From Desulfocapsa sp. (lineage in GTDB: Bacteria; Desulfobacterota; Desulfobulbia; Desulfobulbales; Desulfocapsaceae), in contig JAFLJO010000085.1 in assembly GCA_022712975.1 (NCBI GenBank), positions 1 through 46,026 on the forward strand: a stretch of DNA of 46,026 bases. Reading direction: 5' to 3'. A program made the position numbers and the translations under genes. Below the pieces are notes generated by a model. The model did not search any database. It was not told the DNA's origin and saw only the letters and a list, made by a program, of their open reading frames with translations. Of this stretch, positions 25,907 through 34,660 are shown in pieces; position 1 is the stretch's first letter; each line of letters opens with the position of its first letter.

Positions 25907-26779
25907 ATGAATGAACTGAAACTTGGCTTGCCCAAGGGAAGTCTTGAAAAAGCAACTATTGAACTTTTTGAAAAAGCAGGCTGGTTGATTAAACCGAAAT
26001 CCAGGAATTATTTTCCGGAGATCGATGATCCGGAACTGGCCTGTTCAATCTGTCGGCCTCAGGAAATGTCCAGGTATGTGGAATCAGGAATGCTGGATGC
26101 CGGAATCACCGGTAAAGACTGGACAATAGAAAATCAGTCTGAAGCAATAATTGTTAGTGATCTTGTTTATTCTAAGGTGAGCAGGAAACCTACCCGTTGG
26201 GTAATTGCTGTAAAAGGAGATTCTGATATTACCTGCATTGAGGATCTTGAGGGGAAAAAAATATCCACCGAACTGGTGAACGTGAGTAAACGTTTTTTTG
26301 CTGACAAAAAAATCAATGTTGATATTGAATTTTCGTGGGGAGCAACTGAAGCTAAGGTCGTTTCCGGGCTTGTTGATGCCATTGTAGAGGTTACGGAGAC
26401 AGAAAGTACAATAAGAGCCCATGGGTTGCGTATTATTTATGAATTGATGGAGTCCAACACACAATTTATTGCCAATAAAGAAGCTTGGAATGATCCCTGG
26501 AAACGTGAAAAAATTGAGAATATTGCTCTTATGCTTCAGGGGTCTTTGAAGGCTGAACGTATTGTTGGGTTGAAGATGAATGTCCCTGAGGACAAATTAC
26601 AAAACGTTATTGCTCTGCTGCCTAGTTTGAATGCTCCCACAGTGGCTACTCTTTATAATGTCGAATGGTTCTCCGTTGAGACTGTTGTTTCTTCAGATAT
26701 TGTTCGTGAGCTTATTCCAGCTCTTACTAAAGGTGGGGCAGAAGGGATAATAGAGTATCGCCTCAGTAAAGTTATATGA
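25907..26779 (+). CDS. hisG: ATP phosphoribosyltransferase, long form
   Basis: A 290-residue HisG, the first enzyme of histidine synthesis and its feedback control point. [17 protein letters not shown] opens the catalytic domain; [16 protein letters not shown] is the PRPP-binding region; the last 75 residues form the regulatory HisG_C domain, so no HisZ partner is needed. ATG at 25907 with GGAGAATA upstream is preferred to an in-frame TTG 12 bp earlier. The stop overlaps engB by 4 bp. Confidence 0.95.
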   Translation: MNELKLGLPKGSLEKATIELFEKAGWLIKPKSRNYFPEIDDPELACSICRPQEMSRYVESGMLDAGITGKDWTIENQSEAIIVSDLVYSKVSRKPTRWVIAVKGDSDITCIEDLEGKKISTELVNVSKRFFADKKINVDIEFSWGATEAKVVSGLVDAIVEVTETESTIRAHGLRIIYELMESNTQFIANKEAWNDPWKREKIENIALMLQGSLKAERIVGLKMNVPEDKLQNVIALLPSLNAPTVATLYNVEWFSVETVVSSDIVRELIPALTKGGAEGIIEYRLSKVI

Positions 26780-27363
26780 AGTTTGTTGATATTAATTTTT
26801 TGCTGAGTGTTCATAAGCTGGCTCAGCTTCCGGAACCAACTCTTCCTGAAATTGCTTTTGCCGGCCGGTCTAATGTTGGAAAGTCTTCTCTCATTAATAC
26901 TCTGGTTGGAAGAAAAGGACTGGTAAAGGTGAGTGGACGGCCCGGTAAAACCCAGGGGCTGAATTTCTTTCAACTTGGCGATGAAGCATATCTTGTAGAT
27001 CTTCCCGGATATGGTTTTGCAAAAGTAGCACGAGGTATGCAGGATAACTGGCAAAAGCTCATCACGGGGTATCTGGAAATGCGGAGTACCTTGTGTTGTG
27101 TTGTCGTTATCATGGATATCAGACACGGTGCAAAAATACAGGATACACAACTTATATCATGGTTGAAACAGCACAATATCCAATATTTACCCGTTTACAC
27201 CAAGGCGGATAAATTGTCTGGAAATCAAAGAGACAAAAATGCTGCTGTACTCGATGCAGGACATACCATTACTAGTGGACAACGTATTGTATTTTCGGCT
27301 AAAAATGGTATGGGCAAAGATGAGTTAGAAACAGCTCTTGCATCTTTTGCTAAAGTAGGATAG
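26776..27363 (+). CDS. engB: Ribosome biogenesis GTPase EngB (YihA)
   Basis: A 195-residue small GTPase used in assembly of the large ribosomal subunit. G1 [13 protein letters not shown]3 [10 protein letters not shown] and G4 TKADK are present, along with the family ending [12 protein letters not shown]. It begins inside the end of hisG (ATGA overlap), so it is translated from the his transcript. Confidence 0.95.
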   Translation: MKFVDINFLLSVHKLAQLPEPTLPEIAFAGRSNVGKSSLINTLVGRKGLVKVSGRPGKTQGLNFFQLGDEAYLVDLPGYGFAKVARGMQDNWQKLITGYLEMRSTLCCVVVIMDIRHGAKIQDTQLISWLKQHNIQYLPVYTKADKLSGNQRDKNAAVLDAGHTITSGQRIVFSAKNGMGKDELETALASFAKVG

Positions 27364-27464
27364 CTTCTTCTCCCGTAATACGTATACTTACCTGTGTTTT
27401 TATTATTACTCTTTTGCATAAAAAGAGTAGCTAGTATAACGTTTCATGTAAGGGGATACTTTTT

Positions 27465-27743
27465 ATGTCAATTCGTTCCGAATGGCCGTGCTGGGAGATC
27501 ATGAAATGTCATGAATCTCAGAAATGCTCTGCAAAAGACGACAAATCTAAACTCTGTTGGGAGACTATTGAAAAAGTAGATAAATATTCTTTTAATATCT
27601 GCATAGATTGTCTCGTCTATGTGTCTAAGCAAAAGAATTCTCAATTTACCAAAAAAGAACTCCTCTCAATCATGGCTCAAAGGGGTGTGGATGTACTTGA
27701 CGGTAAGGGATGTTCAATCCCAAAAATAGGTTGTAATGCGTAA
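27465..27743 (+). CDS. Small cysteine-rich two-CW-type protein
   Basis: A 92-residue protein with PCWEIMKCHESQKCS and LCWETIEK, the CWE..KC pattern often called a two-CW domain in Desulfobacterota and Geobacter-like genomes, plus CIDCLVY and C-terminal GCSIPKIGC. Nine or ten cysteines in 92 residues suggest a metal site or a redox sensor. Relatives occur both alone and at the ends of signalling proteins. It has its own promoter-sized gap and a strong terminator. Confidence 0.7.
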   Translation: MSIRSEWPCWEIMKCHESQKCSAKDDKSKLCWETIEKVDKYSFNICIDCLVYVSKQKNSQFTKKELLSIMAQRGVDVLDGKGCSIPKIGCNA

Positions 27744-27761
27744 TAAAATTTTCAGATTTTA

Positions 27762-27803
27762 AAAAAGGGTTACTGATCATTTTGATCAGTAACCCTTTTT
27801 TTT
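27762..27803. terminator. Rho-independent terminator, both strands
   Basis: Perfect 18-bp arms (27762-27779 and 27783-27800) around a 3-base loop with A-run before and T-run after. It can end the CW-protein transcript on the plus strand and lepA on the minus strand. Confidence 0.9.
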
Positions 27804-27860
27804 ATAGGTAATATATATCTATGTATCGGAAAATCAAAAATTCTGTGGAAATTCTTTCTA

Positions 27861-29651
27861 TTAGTCGGATTTTAAAACGGCAAGGAAAGCTTTTTGCGGG
27901 ATATCAACATTTCCCACTGTTTTCATGCGTTTTTTACCGGCTTTTTGTTTTTCCAGAAGCTTTCGTTTTCGACTTATATCACCACCATAACACTTAGCTG
28001 TTACATCTTTACGCAGGGCGGAAATAGTAGTTCGTGCTACAATATTGCCTCCGATTGCAGCCTGAATGGCAATCTTGAACATTTGTCTCGGGATTTCTTC
28101 CTTAAGACGTTCACATGCCCGCAGGCCACGCGCTCTTGCATTATCACGATGGGCAAGCTGGGAGAGGGCATCGACTATTTCACCGTTTACAAGAATGTCG
28201 AGTTTTACCAGATCGCTCTTACGGTAGTCATACAATTCGTAATCAAATGAGCCATAGCCTTGGGTGATTGATTTTAATTTGTCATAAAAATCATAAATTA
28301 CCTCGGCTAGAGGGAGTTCACAGGTGAACTCAATTCTTCCTGGCATGGGATAGTGATAGTCTGTGTTATCACCTCTTCGTTCCATGCAGAGTGTCATCAA
28401 TGCCCCCATGTATTTATCGGGAATAAGAATGGTCGCTTTGATGTAAGGCTCTTCAACCCTGTCAATTTGCATTGGGTCGGGAAAATAAGCAGGATTGTCA
28501 ACTTCAACCATGGTTGTATCTTTTAAATAAAAGGTATACTTAACAGATGGTACAGTTAGAATCAGTGAAATATCAAATTCACGCTCGAGGCGCTCTTGAA
28601 TGACTTCAAGGTGAAGGAGTCCTAAAAATCCGCAGCGAAAACCAAATCCAAGTGCGGCTGATGAATCTTTTTCAAATATGAGTGCAGCATCATTTAGTTG
28701 TAGTTTTTCAAGTGCAGTGGTCAATGCTTCATAGTCATCTGTGGAAATGGGATAGATTGAAGAGAAAACAACCTGTTGAACTTCTTTAAAACCTTCCAGG
28801 GCTTCAGCACTTGGATTGTCTGCAAGGGTGATGGTGTCACCGGGTCTTGTGTCGCTCACGGTTTTTACACCAGCAAGTAAATAACCAACCTCTCCAGCAC
28901 TCAATGTTTTTACAGCTTCTCGTTTGACCCGAAATAACCCGACTTCTTCTACCCGGTATTCTGAGTTGTTAGACATGAATTTAATGGTATTTCCGGCTTT
29001 AACTGTTCCATTAATAATTTTAATCGAAATTATGGTTCCACGGAATGGATCATAATTAGCGTCAAATATTAATGCCTGAAGCGGAGCATTTGTATCACCC
29101 TCAGGAGGTGGAATATGTTTAACAATGGCTTCTAATATATTATCGACGCCAAGACCTGTTTTTGCAGAACATTGTTGGATGAGTAGCCCGTCAAGACCAA
29201 GATCTTCTTCTATCTGCAAAGCTACGCCATCAGGGTCAGCAGATGGTAAATCAATTTTGTTTATGACAGGAATAATTTCCAGATCATTTTCCATGGCAAG
29301 ATAGAGATTCGCAAGTGTCTGTGCTTCAACGCCTTGTGCCGCATCAACGAGGAGTAACGCACCTTCACAGGAACTGAGAGCACGTGAAACTTCATAGCTG
29401 AAATCAACATGACCTGGAGTGTCAACAAGGTTTAGGATATACTCTTTGCCATCCTTGGACGTATAAGGAAGGCAGATGGTTTGACTTTTGATGGTGATAC
29501 CACGTTCTCGCTCAATATCCATATTGTCTAGTAACTGATCTTGAAAATCACGATCACTAACCTGTTGGCATAATTGAATCATTCTGTCTGCGAGGGTGGA
29601 TTTTCCATGGTCGATATGAGCAATGATTGAAAAGTTTCGTATGTTTTGCAT
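27861..29651 (-). CDS. lepA: Elongation factor 4 (LepA)
   Basis: A 596-residue translational GTPase that back-translocates or remodels stalled ribosomes. G1 AHIDHGKSTLADRM, G2 RERGITIKSQT, G3 DTPGHVDFSYEV and G4 NKIDLPSAD are complete. The C-terminal LepA-specific domain includes AKCYGGDISRKRKLLEKQK. Length is the family norm. Monocistronic, minus strand. Confidence 0.97.
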   Translation of the reverse strand: MQNIRNFSIIAHIDHGKSTLADRMIQLCQQVSDRDFQDQLLDNMDIERERGITIKSQTICLPYTSKDGKEYILNLVDTPGHVDFSYEVSRALSSCEGALLLVDAAQGVEAQTLANLYLAMENDLEIIPVINKIDLPSADPDGVALQIEEDLGLDGLLIQQCSAKTGLGVDNILEAIVKHIPPPEGDTNAPLQALIFDANYDPFRGTIISIKIINGTVKAGNTIKFMSNNSEYRVEEVGLFRVKREAVKTLSAGEVGYLLAGVKTVSDTRPGDTITLADNPSAEALEGFKEVQQVVFSSIYPISTDDYEALTTALEKLQLNDAALIFEKDSSAALGFGFRCGFLGLLHLEVIQERLEREFDISLILTVPSVKYTFYLKDTTMVEVDNPAYFPDPMQIDRVEEPYIKATILIPDKYMGALMTLCMERRGDNTDYHYPMPGRIEFTCELPLAEVIYDFYDKLKSITQGYGSFDYELYDYRKSDLVKLDILVNGEIVDALSQLAHRDNARARGLRACERLKEEIPRQMFKIAIQAAIGGNIVARTTISALRKDVTAKCYGGDISRKRKLLEKQKAGKKRMKTVGNVDIPQKAFLAVLKSD

Positions 29652-29836
29652 GATATGTGATGAATTAAAAATAATTACAGGAAAGATTCCTGGGAAAATT
29701 AGTGAAATGAGAAAAAAGTATGATTTCTAGCATAAAAAAATAAAAAATAAAAAATAAACAATAAAATAGAAATTTGACCATCTTTACTCATATGATACCA
29801 TAAGTGGCGATCTAAGACAGAATATTAAAGATGTTA

Positions 29837-30012
29837 AGGAACGGGAGCTAAATAACTTGAACATATTACGCCGTAATTTTTTCGTCACCTGTACTTGCAA
29901 AAAACTTTGCATACTACCAGTATGTAACGTTTTTTCAAGTACAGGTGGCGGAACAAAGGGCAAGTAGGTAAGCGCAGACTCCGAGATGTTCAAGTTATTT
30001 AGTGTACGTTCC
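29837..30012. repeat. Modular hairpin element B (arms X and Z)
   Basis: A 176-bp element with termini AGGAACG and CGTTCC and subterminal AAATAACTTGAACAT, inverted on the right as ATGTTCAAGTTATTTAG. Left arm: module X, TATTACGCCG (29864-29873). Right arm: module Z, GGTAAGCGCAGACTCCG (29967-29983). The centre is a perfect 12-bp stem CACCTGTACTTG (29886-29897)/(29936-29947) with a smaller inner stem around GCATACT...AGTATG. It is the best preserved copy. The remaining gap between lepA and 30,095 is otherwise featureless. Confidence 0.8.
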
Positions 30013-30094
30013 GAAGCGCATGCCAGTAACGGATAGTGTGAAAAATCAGTTGTTGCGTTGCACGACCCGCAACGCAATTAGTTATACAAATTTA

Positions 30095-30622
30095 TTACAG
30101 AAGATAATGCCCATCGGGATTCTTTTTCGGCCCGAGCACTTTAAGATTACGGAAAACCTTTCGAGCGATGAGAAAGGAAAGCACCACGATCAAAAAGAGA
30201 ACCAGCAGTTTCAAAGCAGCCACAAGCGTCGGGATCCCGGTGAGCAGGATGCTTTCCAGTAGGTCGTACAAAAACCATAGGCCAATCAGACGATAAATCC
30301 CGCCATGGAAACGAAAGGTGAAGTAAACAAAAATGAGAGGTAACAGCGTTTTGATCAGAATGAAAATTGTGGGTTCATTTAGATTAATAGGCAGTTCAGC
30401 AAGAACAGTAAGCACAGCGTATACAACAAGGAGAAGTGAAAGCAGAGCGTTTAAAGTCAGATATTGTTTTCGTAGTGCTGGTGTGGGAATACTTGCGATA
30501 CAATAAGCGTATTTTGCAGCTTCTGCCGGAGTTGCTCTGGCATGTTTATTGAAGATATCTTCACGGCTCAAACCACTTTCCAGCTCTGCCGTAATTGTAT
30601 TGCTGATGTCCAGTAATCCCAT
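30095..30622 (-). CDS. Hypothetical membrane protein
   Basis: A 175-residue protein: about 50 soluble N-terminal residues followed by four hydrophobic segments (about 55-75, 84-103, 108-128 and 134-157) and a short basic tail. I do not recognise the family. It lies near the cas2/cas1 remnant on the same strand but is separated from cas2 by 264 bp and has no CRISPR-associated hallmark, so a link is not supported. Confidence 0.6.
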   Translation of the reverse strand: MGLLDISNTITAELESGLSREDIFNKHARATPAEAAKYAYCIASIPTPALRKQYLTLNALLSLLLVVYAVLTVLAELPINLNEPTIFILIKTLLPLIFVYFTFRFHGGIYRLIGLWFLYDLLESILLTGIPTLVAALKLLVLFLIVVLSFLIARKVFRNLKVLGPKKNPDGHYLL

Positions 30623-30886
30623 AATTATCCCTTTGTGTTTTTTTGTCCGTGGCTAAAGTACCAATCTTATTGGTGGCACCTTGGATTCTTCTTTTGAAAA
30701 ACACCGATTCTTCAACGCTATAGCATTCAATAACCAGCAGGTGTGTTATTGTCACCTGTAGCCGAATCTCTCAAAACAATTGACATCTGCCCCTGTGTCA
30801 GGATAGTTGTCGTCTCTTTTGTGTGCTTTCCTGCAATGCTAACTAACTATCGCATTGTTGGCCTTTTCACTTGATGAGGTCTGTGA

Positions 30887-31165
30887 TTAGATAATCACGA
30901 ACGTATCAACATATGGAGAAAACCCCTGACCAGACCACTCGACAGTTCGCAAACATGATCGACAGAGCCGGTAATATCTGACGGAATCTGTTTCATGGTT
31001 AATGAGTGCTTCAAGCGTATCTTTCATGGTCAACAGCTGTTTTTCTGTCAAATCAGGACATTCAAAGACGGACTTTTGCACCCGGAGGCCAAAGCCCTTA
31101 AAGGTTTTTACCGCACGATATCTTACCCGATCATCGCTAATATCAAAACAAATAATGCAAAACAT
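30887..31165 (-). CDS. cas2: CRISPR-associated endonuclease Cas2
   Basis: A 92-residue protein matching Cas2 throughout: MFCIICFDISDDRVR with the metal Asp at position 8, GFGLRVQKSVFEC, and DSVRYYRLCRSC. Cas2 dimers bridge two Cas1 dimers in the spacer-integration complex. Here the upstream partner is a truncated cas1 22 bp away, and no CRISPR array is visible in 30,623-30,886 or elsewhere in the window, so the gene is probably a leftover. Confidence 0.93.
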   Translation of the reverse strand: MFCIICFDISDDRVRYRAVKTFKGFGLRVQKSVFECPDLTEKQLLTMKDTLEALINHETDSVRYYRLCRSCLRTVEWSGQGFSPYVDTFVII

Positions 31166-31187
31166 ATTTTTATGAAGGAAAGATCTT

Positions 31188-31680
31188 TTAACGAGATATT
31201 AGAAAGGGAACATACTGCTCCGCTTCTCCCTGCAACCATTCACATAATCGGCGGCATTGGCTGTGAATAATCCATTTCATATTTGTTTTCAAACCTGTTG
31301 GTGGATAATGGAGACGCTGATCAAGTTGTCTCCGCCATGTTTGTATCAGTGCTTTGTGCACGGATGGTTTCATCTCCACCGGTCGCAAACCGCTCTGGAT
31401 TTCAACTTTAGAGCGATATATAAAATCTTCTGATTTTACGATTCGCCGGTTGATTAACCCAAGAACCAACCTTTCCCCGAAAACCCGCCACTCTTCGACA
31501 AGATCACAGGCAAGGGACGGCCTGCCGGAAGCAATTTCATGCAAGGCACCAAGGTAGGGATCAAGGCCTGTCGCACGAATAGCATTCAAGACCTCGTTTG
31601 TGTAAAGGGTATACACAAAAGGGGTGCAATACAATAAAGTGAAAAATAATGAACGGGATCATTGCACACCAACAGACGTT
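31188..31680 (-). pseudogene. cas1: Cas1 C-terminal fragment
   Basis: From about 31,634 the frame encodes 148 residues of the Cas1 helical domain: YTNEVLNAIRATGLDPYLG, then ALHEIASGRPSLACDLVEEWR with the His and Asp metal ligands. The N-terminal beta-domain and the first part of the helical domain, including the first catalytic Glu, are missing. Just upstream, another frame gives NDPVHYFSLYC, equivalent to the DPVNALLSF stretch of Cas1, showing a frameshift; homology then stops near 31,680 where a partial Z-arm repeat begins. Integration activity should be lost. Confidence 0.85.
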
Positions 31681-31695
31681 ATTTGAATATCGAAT

Positions 31696-31727
31696 GTCGA
31701 ACAAGGAGGTAAGCGCAGCCCCCGATA
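31696..31727. repeat. Partial modular hairpin (Z arm)
   Basis: GTCGAACAAGGAGGTAAGCG and the following CAGCCCCCGAT match the right arm of element B (GGAACAAAGGGCAAGTAGGTAAGC... ACTCCGA) with a few changes. Only the Z half is present, lying between the broken cas1 and the contig join. Confidence 0.5.
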
Positions 31728-31734
31728 TCGATTA

Positions 31735-31790
31735 ATGAAGGAAGAGAAAAAATTTGACTTGGAAGATCGTTTAATTCATTTCTCTCAAGA
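31735..31790 (+). pseudogene. Start of a four-helix-bundle protein, cut at the join
   Basis: An ATG opens KKFDLEDRLIHFS, the typical N-terminus of the four-helix-bundle (23S intervening-sequence-like) proteins, where relatives continue with a long helix. Here the similarity stops after about 17 residues, and the sequence changes to coaD within 20 bases. Confidence 0.5.
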
Positions 31791-31804
31791 AACTACGAGA
31801 AACG

Positions 31805-31981
31805 CTTGTATGGTTGAACCGCAAGCTCGACCAAAAAATGGAACCTGTTTTTCTTACCCCCTCAGAGCAATATACCTATATATCATCCAGCCTGGTACGC
31901 GAGATCGCGGCCATGAAAGGTGATGTATCCGATTTTGTTAATCGCGAAGTAGAAGCTGCACTTCGTCAGCGTTTGGGGTAG
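31805..31981 (+). pseudogene. coaD: CoaD (phosphopantetheine adenylyltransferase) 3' fragment
   Basis: The frame ending at TAG 31,979-31,981 reads LVWLNRKLDQKMEPVF, then FLTPSEQYTYISSSLV and EIAAMKGDVSDFV, the last third of CoaD including the SSSLVRE segment that contacts ATP. The first 110 or so residues are missing at the join. In gammaproteobacteria coaD is often directly followed by the YfhL-type ferredoxin, exactly the order seen here, so this marks the start of native gammaproteobacterial DNA. Confidence 0.8.
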
Positions 31982-32028
31982 AATTCTAGCCGCAGACCAA
32001 TTTAGACCACTTAACAGATATTGAGTAG

Positions 32029-32283
<255 letters not shown>

Positions 32284-32306
32284 TACCCACAACTTCTCAC
32301 TACCCT

Positions 32307-32333
32307 AAAAAAGCCCCAAACGGGGATTTTTTT
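32307..32333 (+). terminator. Terminator after the ferredoxin gene
   Basis: AAGCCCC and GGGGATT around an AAAC loop, followed by seven Ts. Confidence 0.8.
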
Positions 32334-32340
32334 ATGGGCC

Positions 32341-32727
32341 TCAATCATCATCCGGGGTAATGGTTTTACTGTGATCTTTTGCCGGCGGTGCCACGGGCGG
32401 GCCAATATGACGTTCCACAAAGGTGTGAATGAGCAGAATAATCCCCCAGAAAAGTGCCAAAAAAAGGTGATAGATAACCCGATCAAAAACCATATCGAAG
32501 ACCGATAACAGGCGATAGCTGACAATGTAAATAATATAAGCGACACCCGCAAACAGATAGGGCCACCACTGCCGCTCACCAAAGATAAACCAGAACACCA
32601 CCCCGAAGTAGACAACCCCCATCGCCAGATTCAAACGATACATACGTTCGATATCCACATTGGCAGCCAACACCAGCTCGACCAGCAACAGAATGACTAA
32701 TACTATTTTATGGTGGCGAAAATGCAC
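32341..32727 (-). CDS. Small hypothetical membrane protein
   Basis: A 128-residue protein with three to four hydrophobic helices (about residues 8-22, 34-50, 57-74, 84-103) and a polar, proline-rich cytoplasmic tail ending in acidic residues. No family is recognised. It converges on the ferredoxin gene and shares its terminator. Confidence 0.6.
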   Translation of the reverse strand: MHFRHHKIVLVILLLVELVLAANVDIERMYRLNLAMGVVYFGVVFWFIFGERQWWPYLFAGVAYIIYIVSYRLLSVFDMVFDRVIYHLFLALFWGIILLIHTFVERHIGPPVAPPAKDHSKTITPDDD

Positions 32728-32782
32728 AACAAGCTCCTGATCTAAGGTGGATTTATGGAAGCGTTAAAATAAGAGCTAGTTA

Positions 32783-32829
32783 ATTTCAGCCAGCGTAAAA
32801 TAATCATGACTTGTTCAGAGCTTCCTTAA
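32783..32829. repeat. 47-bp direct repeat, copy 1
   Basis: Identical to 32,945-32,991, 162 bp away. The end of this copy runs into a CTTCCTTAAGGAAG palindrome (32821-32834). Confidence 0.85.
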
Positions 32830-32944
32830 GGAAGCGCTGAATGAGTCTGGTTAAGTTTAGGCTGAGAGGGAATCGCTCTCATTTGTTTCGAAAGGCACAG
32901 TAATAGTTGTTCTATTAGTGCAATTTTCGGGACAGATGAGGGCC

Positions 32945-32991
32945 ATTTCAGCCAGCGTAAAATAATCATGACTTGTTCAGAGCTTCCTTAA
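32945..32991. repeat. 47-bp direct repeat, copy 2
   Basis: Exact second copy, ending 47 bp before the ATG of the following gene, so it lies in that gene's promoter region. Between the copies is a GAGAGGGAATCGCTCTC hairpin. No coding frame is seen in 32,728-33,038. Confidence 0.85.
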
Positions 32992-33038
32992 TGTACAATA
33001 GCGCAAACTAATCAGCCGCACATAAAGATAACCACGCC

Positions 33039-33755
33039 ATGAGCACTAAAATAAAAATTTTATACCTCGCCCTTGCCATTCTTGTGGTCTATACCCTTTG
33101 GCCTTCCGGTGACGATCAGCAAGAGATAACCCAAGCCAGTATCATTGGTGAAAACGAACAGGGAGAGATGACTGTTTTTGGTGTTTTACTGGGTGAAACA
33201 ACGCTGGGTGAAGCAGAAAAAATTCTGGGCAGTCGAGCCAAACGGGCACTGTTCATCATGCCACCGAAAAGGGATGAACAGGGTAATGAGCTTACCCCCG
33301 AACACAATGTTGAGGCGTTCTTCCCCAACATGCCCGATAACAGCAAAATGCTCCTAGGTCTCTACTCGAAAGAGTCAGAGCTAGAACAAATTCGTAACAA
33401 AGCACACAAACCCATCGCCTTCCCGTCAGGTAATATCAAACTACAAATCGATGACAAACAACAGGCCATGGTGAATACGATGCCAGTTATTACGCTGACC
33501 TCAATCCCACGAATCAAATTGACACCAGAAGATATTCGCAACAAATTCGGTGAGCCAGCACTAGTCCATGTACAAGCAGATATTCTCCATTTCCTCTACC
33601 CTGACATGGGACTGGATGCAATTCTTGATCAAAGTGGTGAAGCGATGTTGCAGTTTGTAAAACCTGATGAATTTTCTCAGGTGTTAGACTCACTGGGCCT
33701 TACTGAAGAGGCTTTGGTTAACACTAAAACCCAACAACCACTATCTACACCATAA
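33039..33755 (+). CDS. Hypothetical membrane-anchored periplasmic protein
   Basis: A 238-residue protein with one N-terminal anchor (about residues 7-21, ILYLALAILVVYTLW) and a soluble domain. The segment GVLLGETTLGEAEKILGSRA recurs in form near residues 165-200 as LTPEDIRNKFGEPALVHV, suggesting two related alpha/beta units of the BamE-like kind (helix then gly-x-P-x loop); this resemblance is weak. No named family recognised. Confidence 0.65.
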   Translation: MSTKIKILYLALAILVVYTLWPSGDDQQEITQASIIGENEQGEMTVFGVLLGETTLGEAEKILGSRAKRALFIMPPKRDEQGNELTPEHNVEAFFPNMPDNSKMLLGLYSKESELEQIRNKAHKPIAFPSGNIKLQIDDKQQAMVNTMPVITLTSIPRIKLTPEDIRNKFGEPALVHVQADILHFLYPDMGLDAILDQSGEAMLQFVKPDEFSQVLDSLGLTEEALVNTKTQQPLSTP

Positions 33756-33761
33756 AAACCA

Positions 33762-33785
33762 GACAAGCCACAACCGTGGCTTGTC
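33762..33785. terminator. Perfect 10-bp hairpin after the hypothetical gene
   Basis: GACAAGCCAC and GTGGCTTGTC enclose AACC. There is no strong T-run, so termination efficiency is uncertain. Confidence 0.55.
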
Positions 33786-33896
33786 AACCCCCTCTCACCA
33801 CACGATAGACGAACGCTATTCCTGCTCAACCTAAATTCAACCAGAATTATTTGGCGCTTTTTTAGGTGACGGTAAAGCCGTATTCTATGCCTACAC

Positions 33897-33924
33897 GCAA
33901 AATGCAAAATGCAAAATGCAAAAT
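33897..33924. repeat. Four tandem copies of GCAAAAT
   Basis: Four exact 7-bp units in the leader of the beta-barrel gene, ending 44 bp before its ATG. Heptamer tracts in promoters can change length by slippage. Confidence 0.9.
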
Positions 33925-33968
33925 GATCAGTGTGTACATTAAAATTAAAACTAGTGGCGGTGATAAAA

Positions 33969-34619
33969 ATGAAAAAATTAAGCATTTCTACTTCTATTAT
34001 ATTGGGATTATCTGTGATGGGCCTTAGTGCGAATGCCGTGTCCGGTGAACCGACCCGAATGTTTAGCCTAGAGCAAGGAGCAACTGCAGAACAGGGCAGT
34101 ATCTCTATCGACCTTTATGATTCGGTAAGAAATAACCAGCAAATTCGTACCGGCATTTGGGGCGGGGAAGCGGTTATCAGCCAGAGGGGCATTGGCTATA
34201 AACAGGTTATCATTCCTGATCTTGCTGTTTATGGGCAAGTCGCTATTGATACGGCAGACGATGCAGATTCCCATTTTTTTGTTGGAAGTTCATACACTTT
34301 GATGCCGAGTGATAATTTTGCCATCACCGGCAATATTGAATTGGGCAATACAGGTGTTGATAATGATGTAGAACTTGGTCTCGGTGCGGGGGCATATTTC
34401 ACCTTACCCAATGCAGGTAAATTGAACAAAATAAAGCTGGGCGGCGAATTCCTGTTTAGCACTGCCGATAATACTGGGGTAGGCATTCAATTGGGTGTCC
34501 GTTGGTTACCTCGAGATAACATTACCGTTGATTTGTTAATTTATAATGACGATGTATCGAAAACAACTGACGGTGCATTGCAGACGCCAGCAGGTATTCG
34601 AGCAACGCTCTCTTTTTAA
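33969..34619 (+). CDS. Outer-membrane beta-barrel-like protein
   Basis: A 216-residue protein with a signal peptide (cleavage likely after SANA near residue 23), alternating-hydrophobicity strands rich in Gly and aromatic residues, and the sequence IRATLSF at the C-terminus; a final Phe is the BamA recognition signal of outer-membrane barrels. About eight strands are likely. No specific family recognised. Start ATG at 33969 chosen because an upstream frame extension lacks a signal. The heptamer repeats precede it. Confidence 0.7.
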   Translation: MKKLSISTSIILGLSVMGLSANAVSGEPTRMFSLEQGATAEQGSISIDLYDSVRNNQQIRTGIWGGEAVISQRGIGYKQVIIPDLAVYGQVAIDTADDADSHFFVGSSYTLMPSDNFAITGNIELGNTGVDNDVELGLGAGAYFTLPNAGKLNKIKLGGEFLFSTADNTGVGIQLGVRWLPRDNITVDLLIYNDDVSKTTDGALQTPAGIRATLSF

Positions 34620-34660
34620 GCCTATTATTCAACATCGTTCCTGAAAAACAGTCACTTTTA

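Noticed and set aside
33897..33924. Tandem repeats as a CRISPR array
   Set aside because: The units are 7 bp without spacers.
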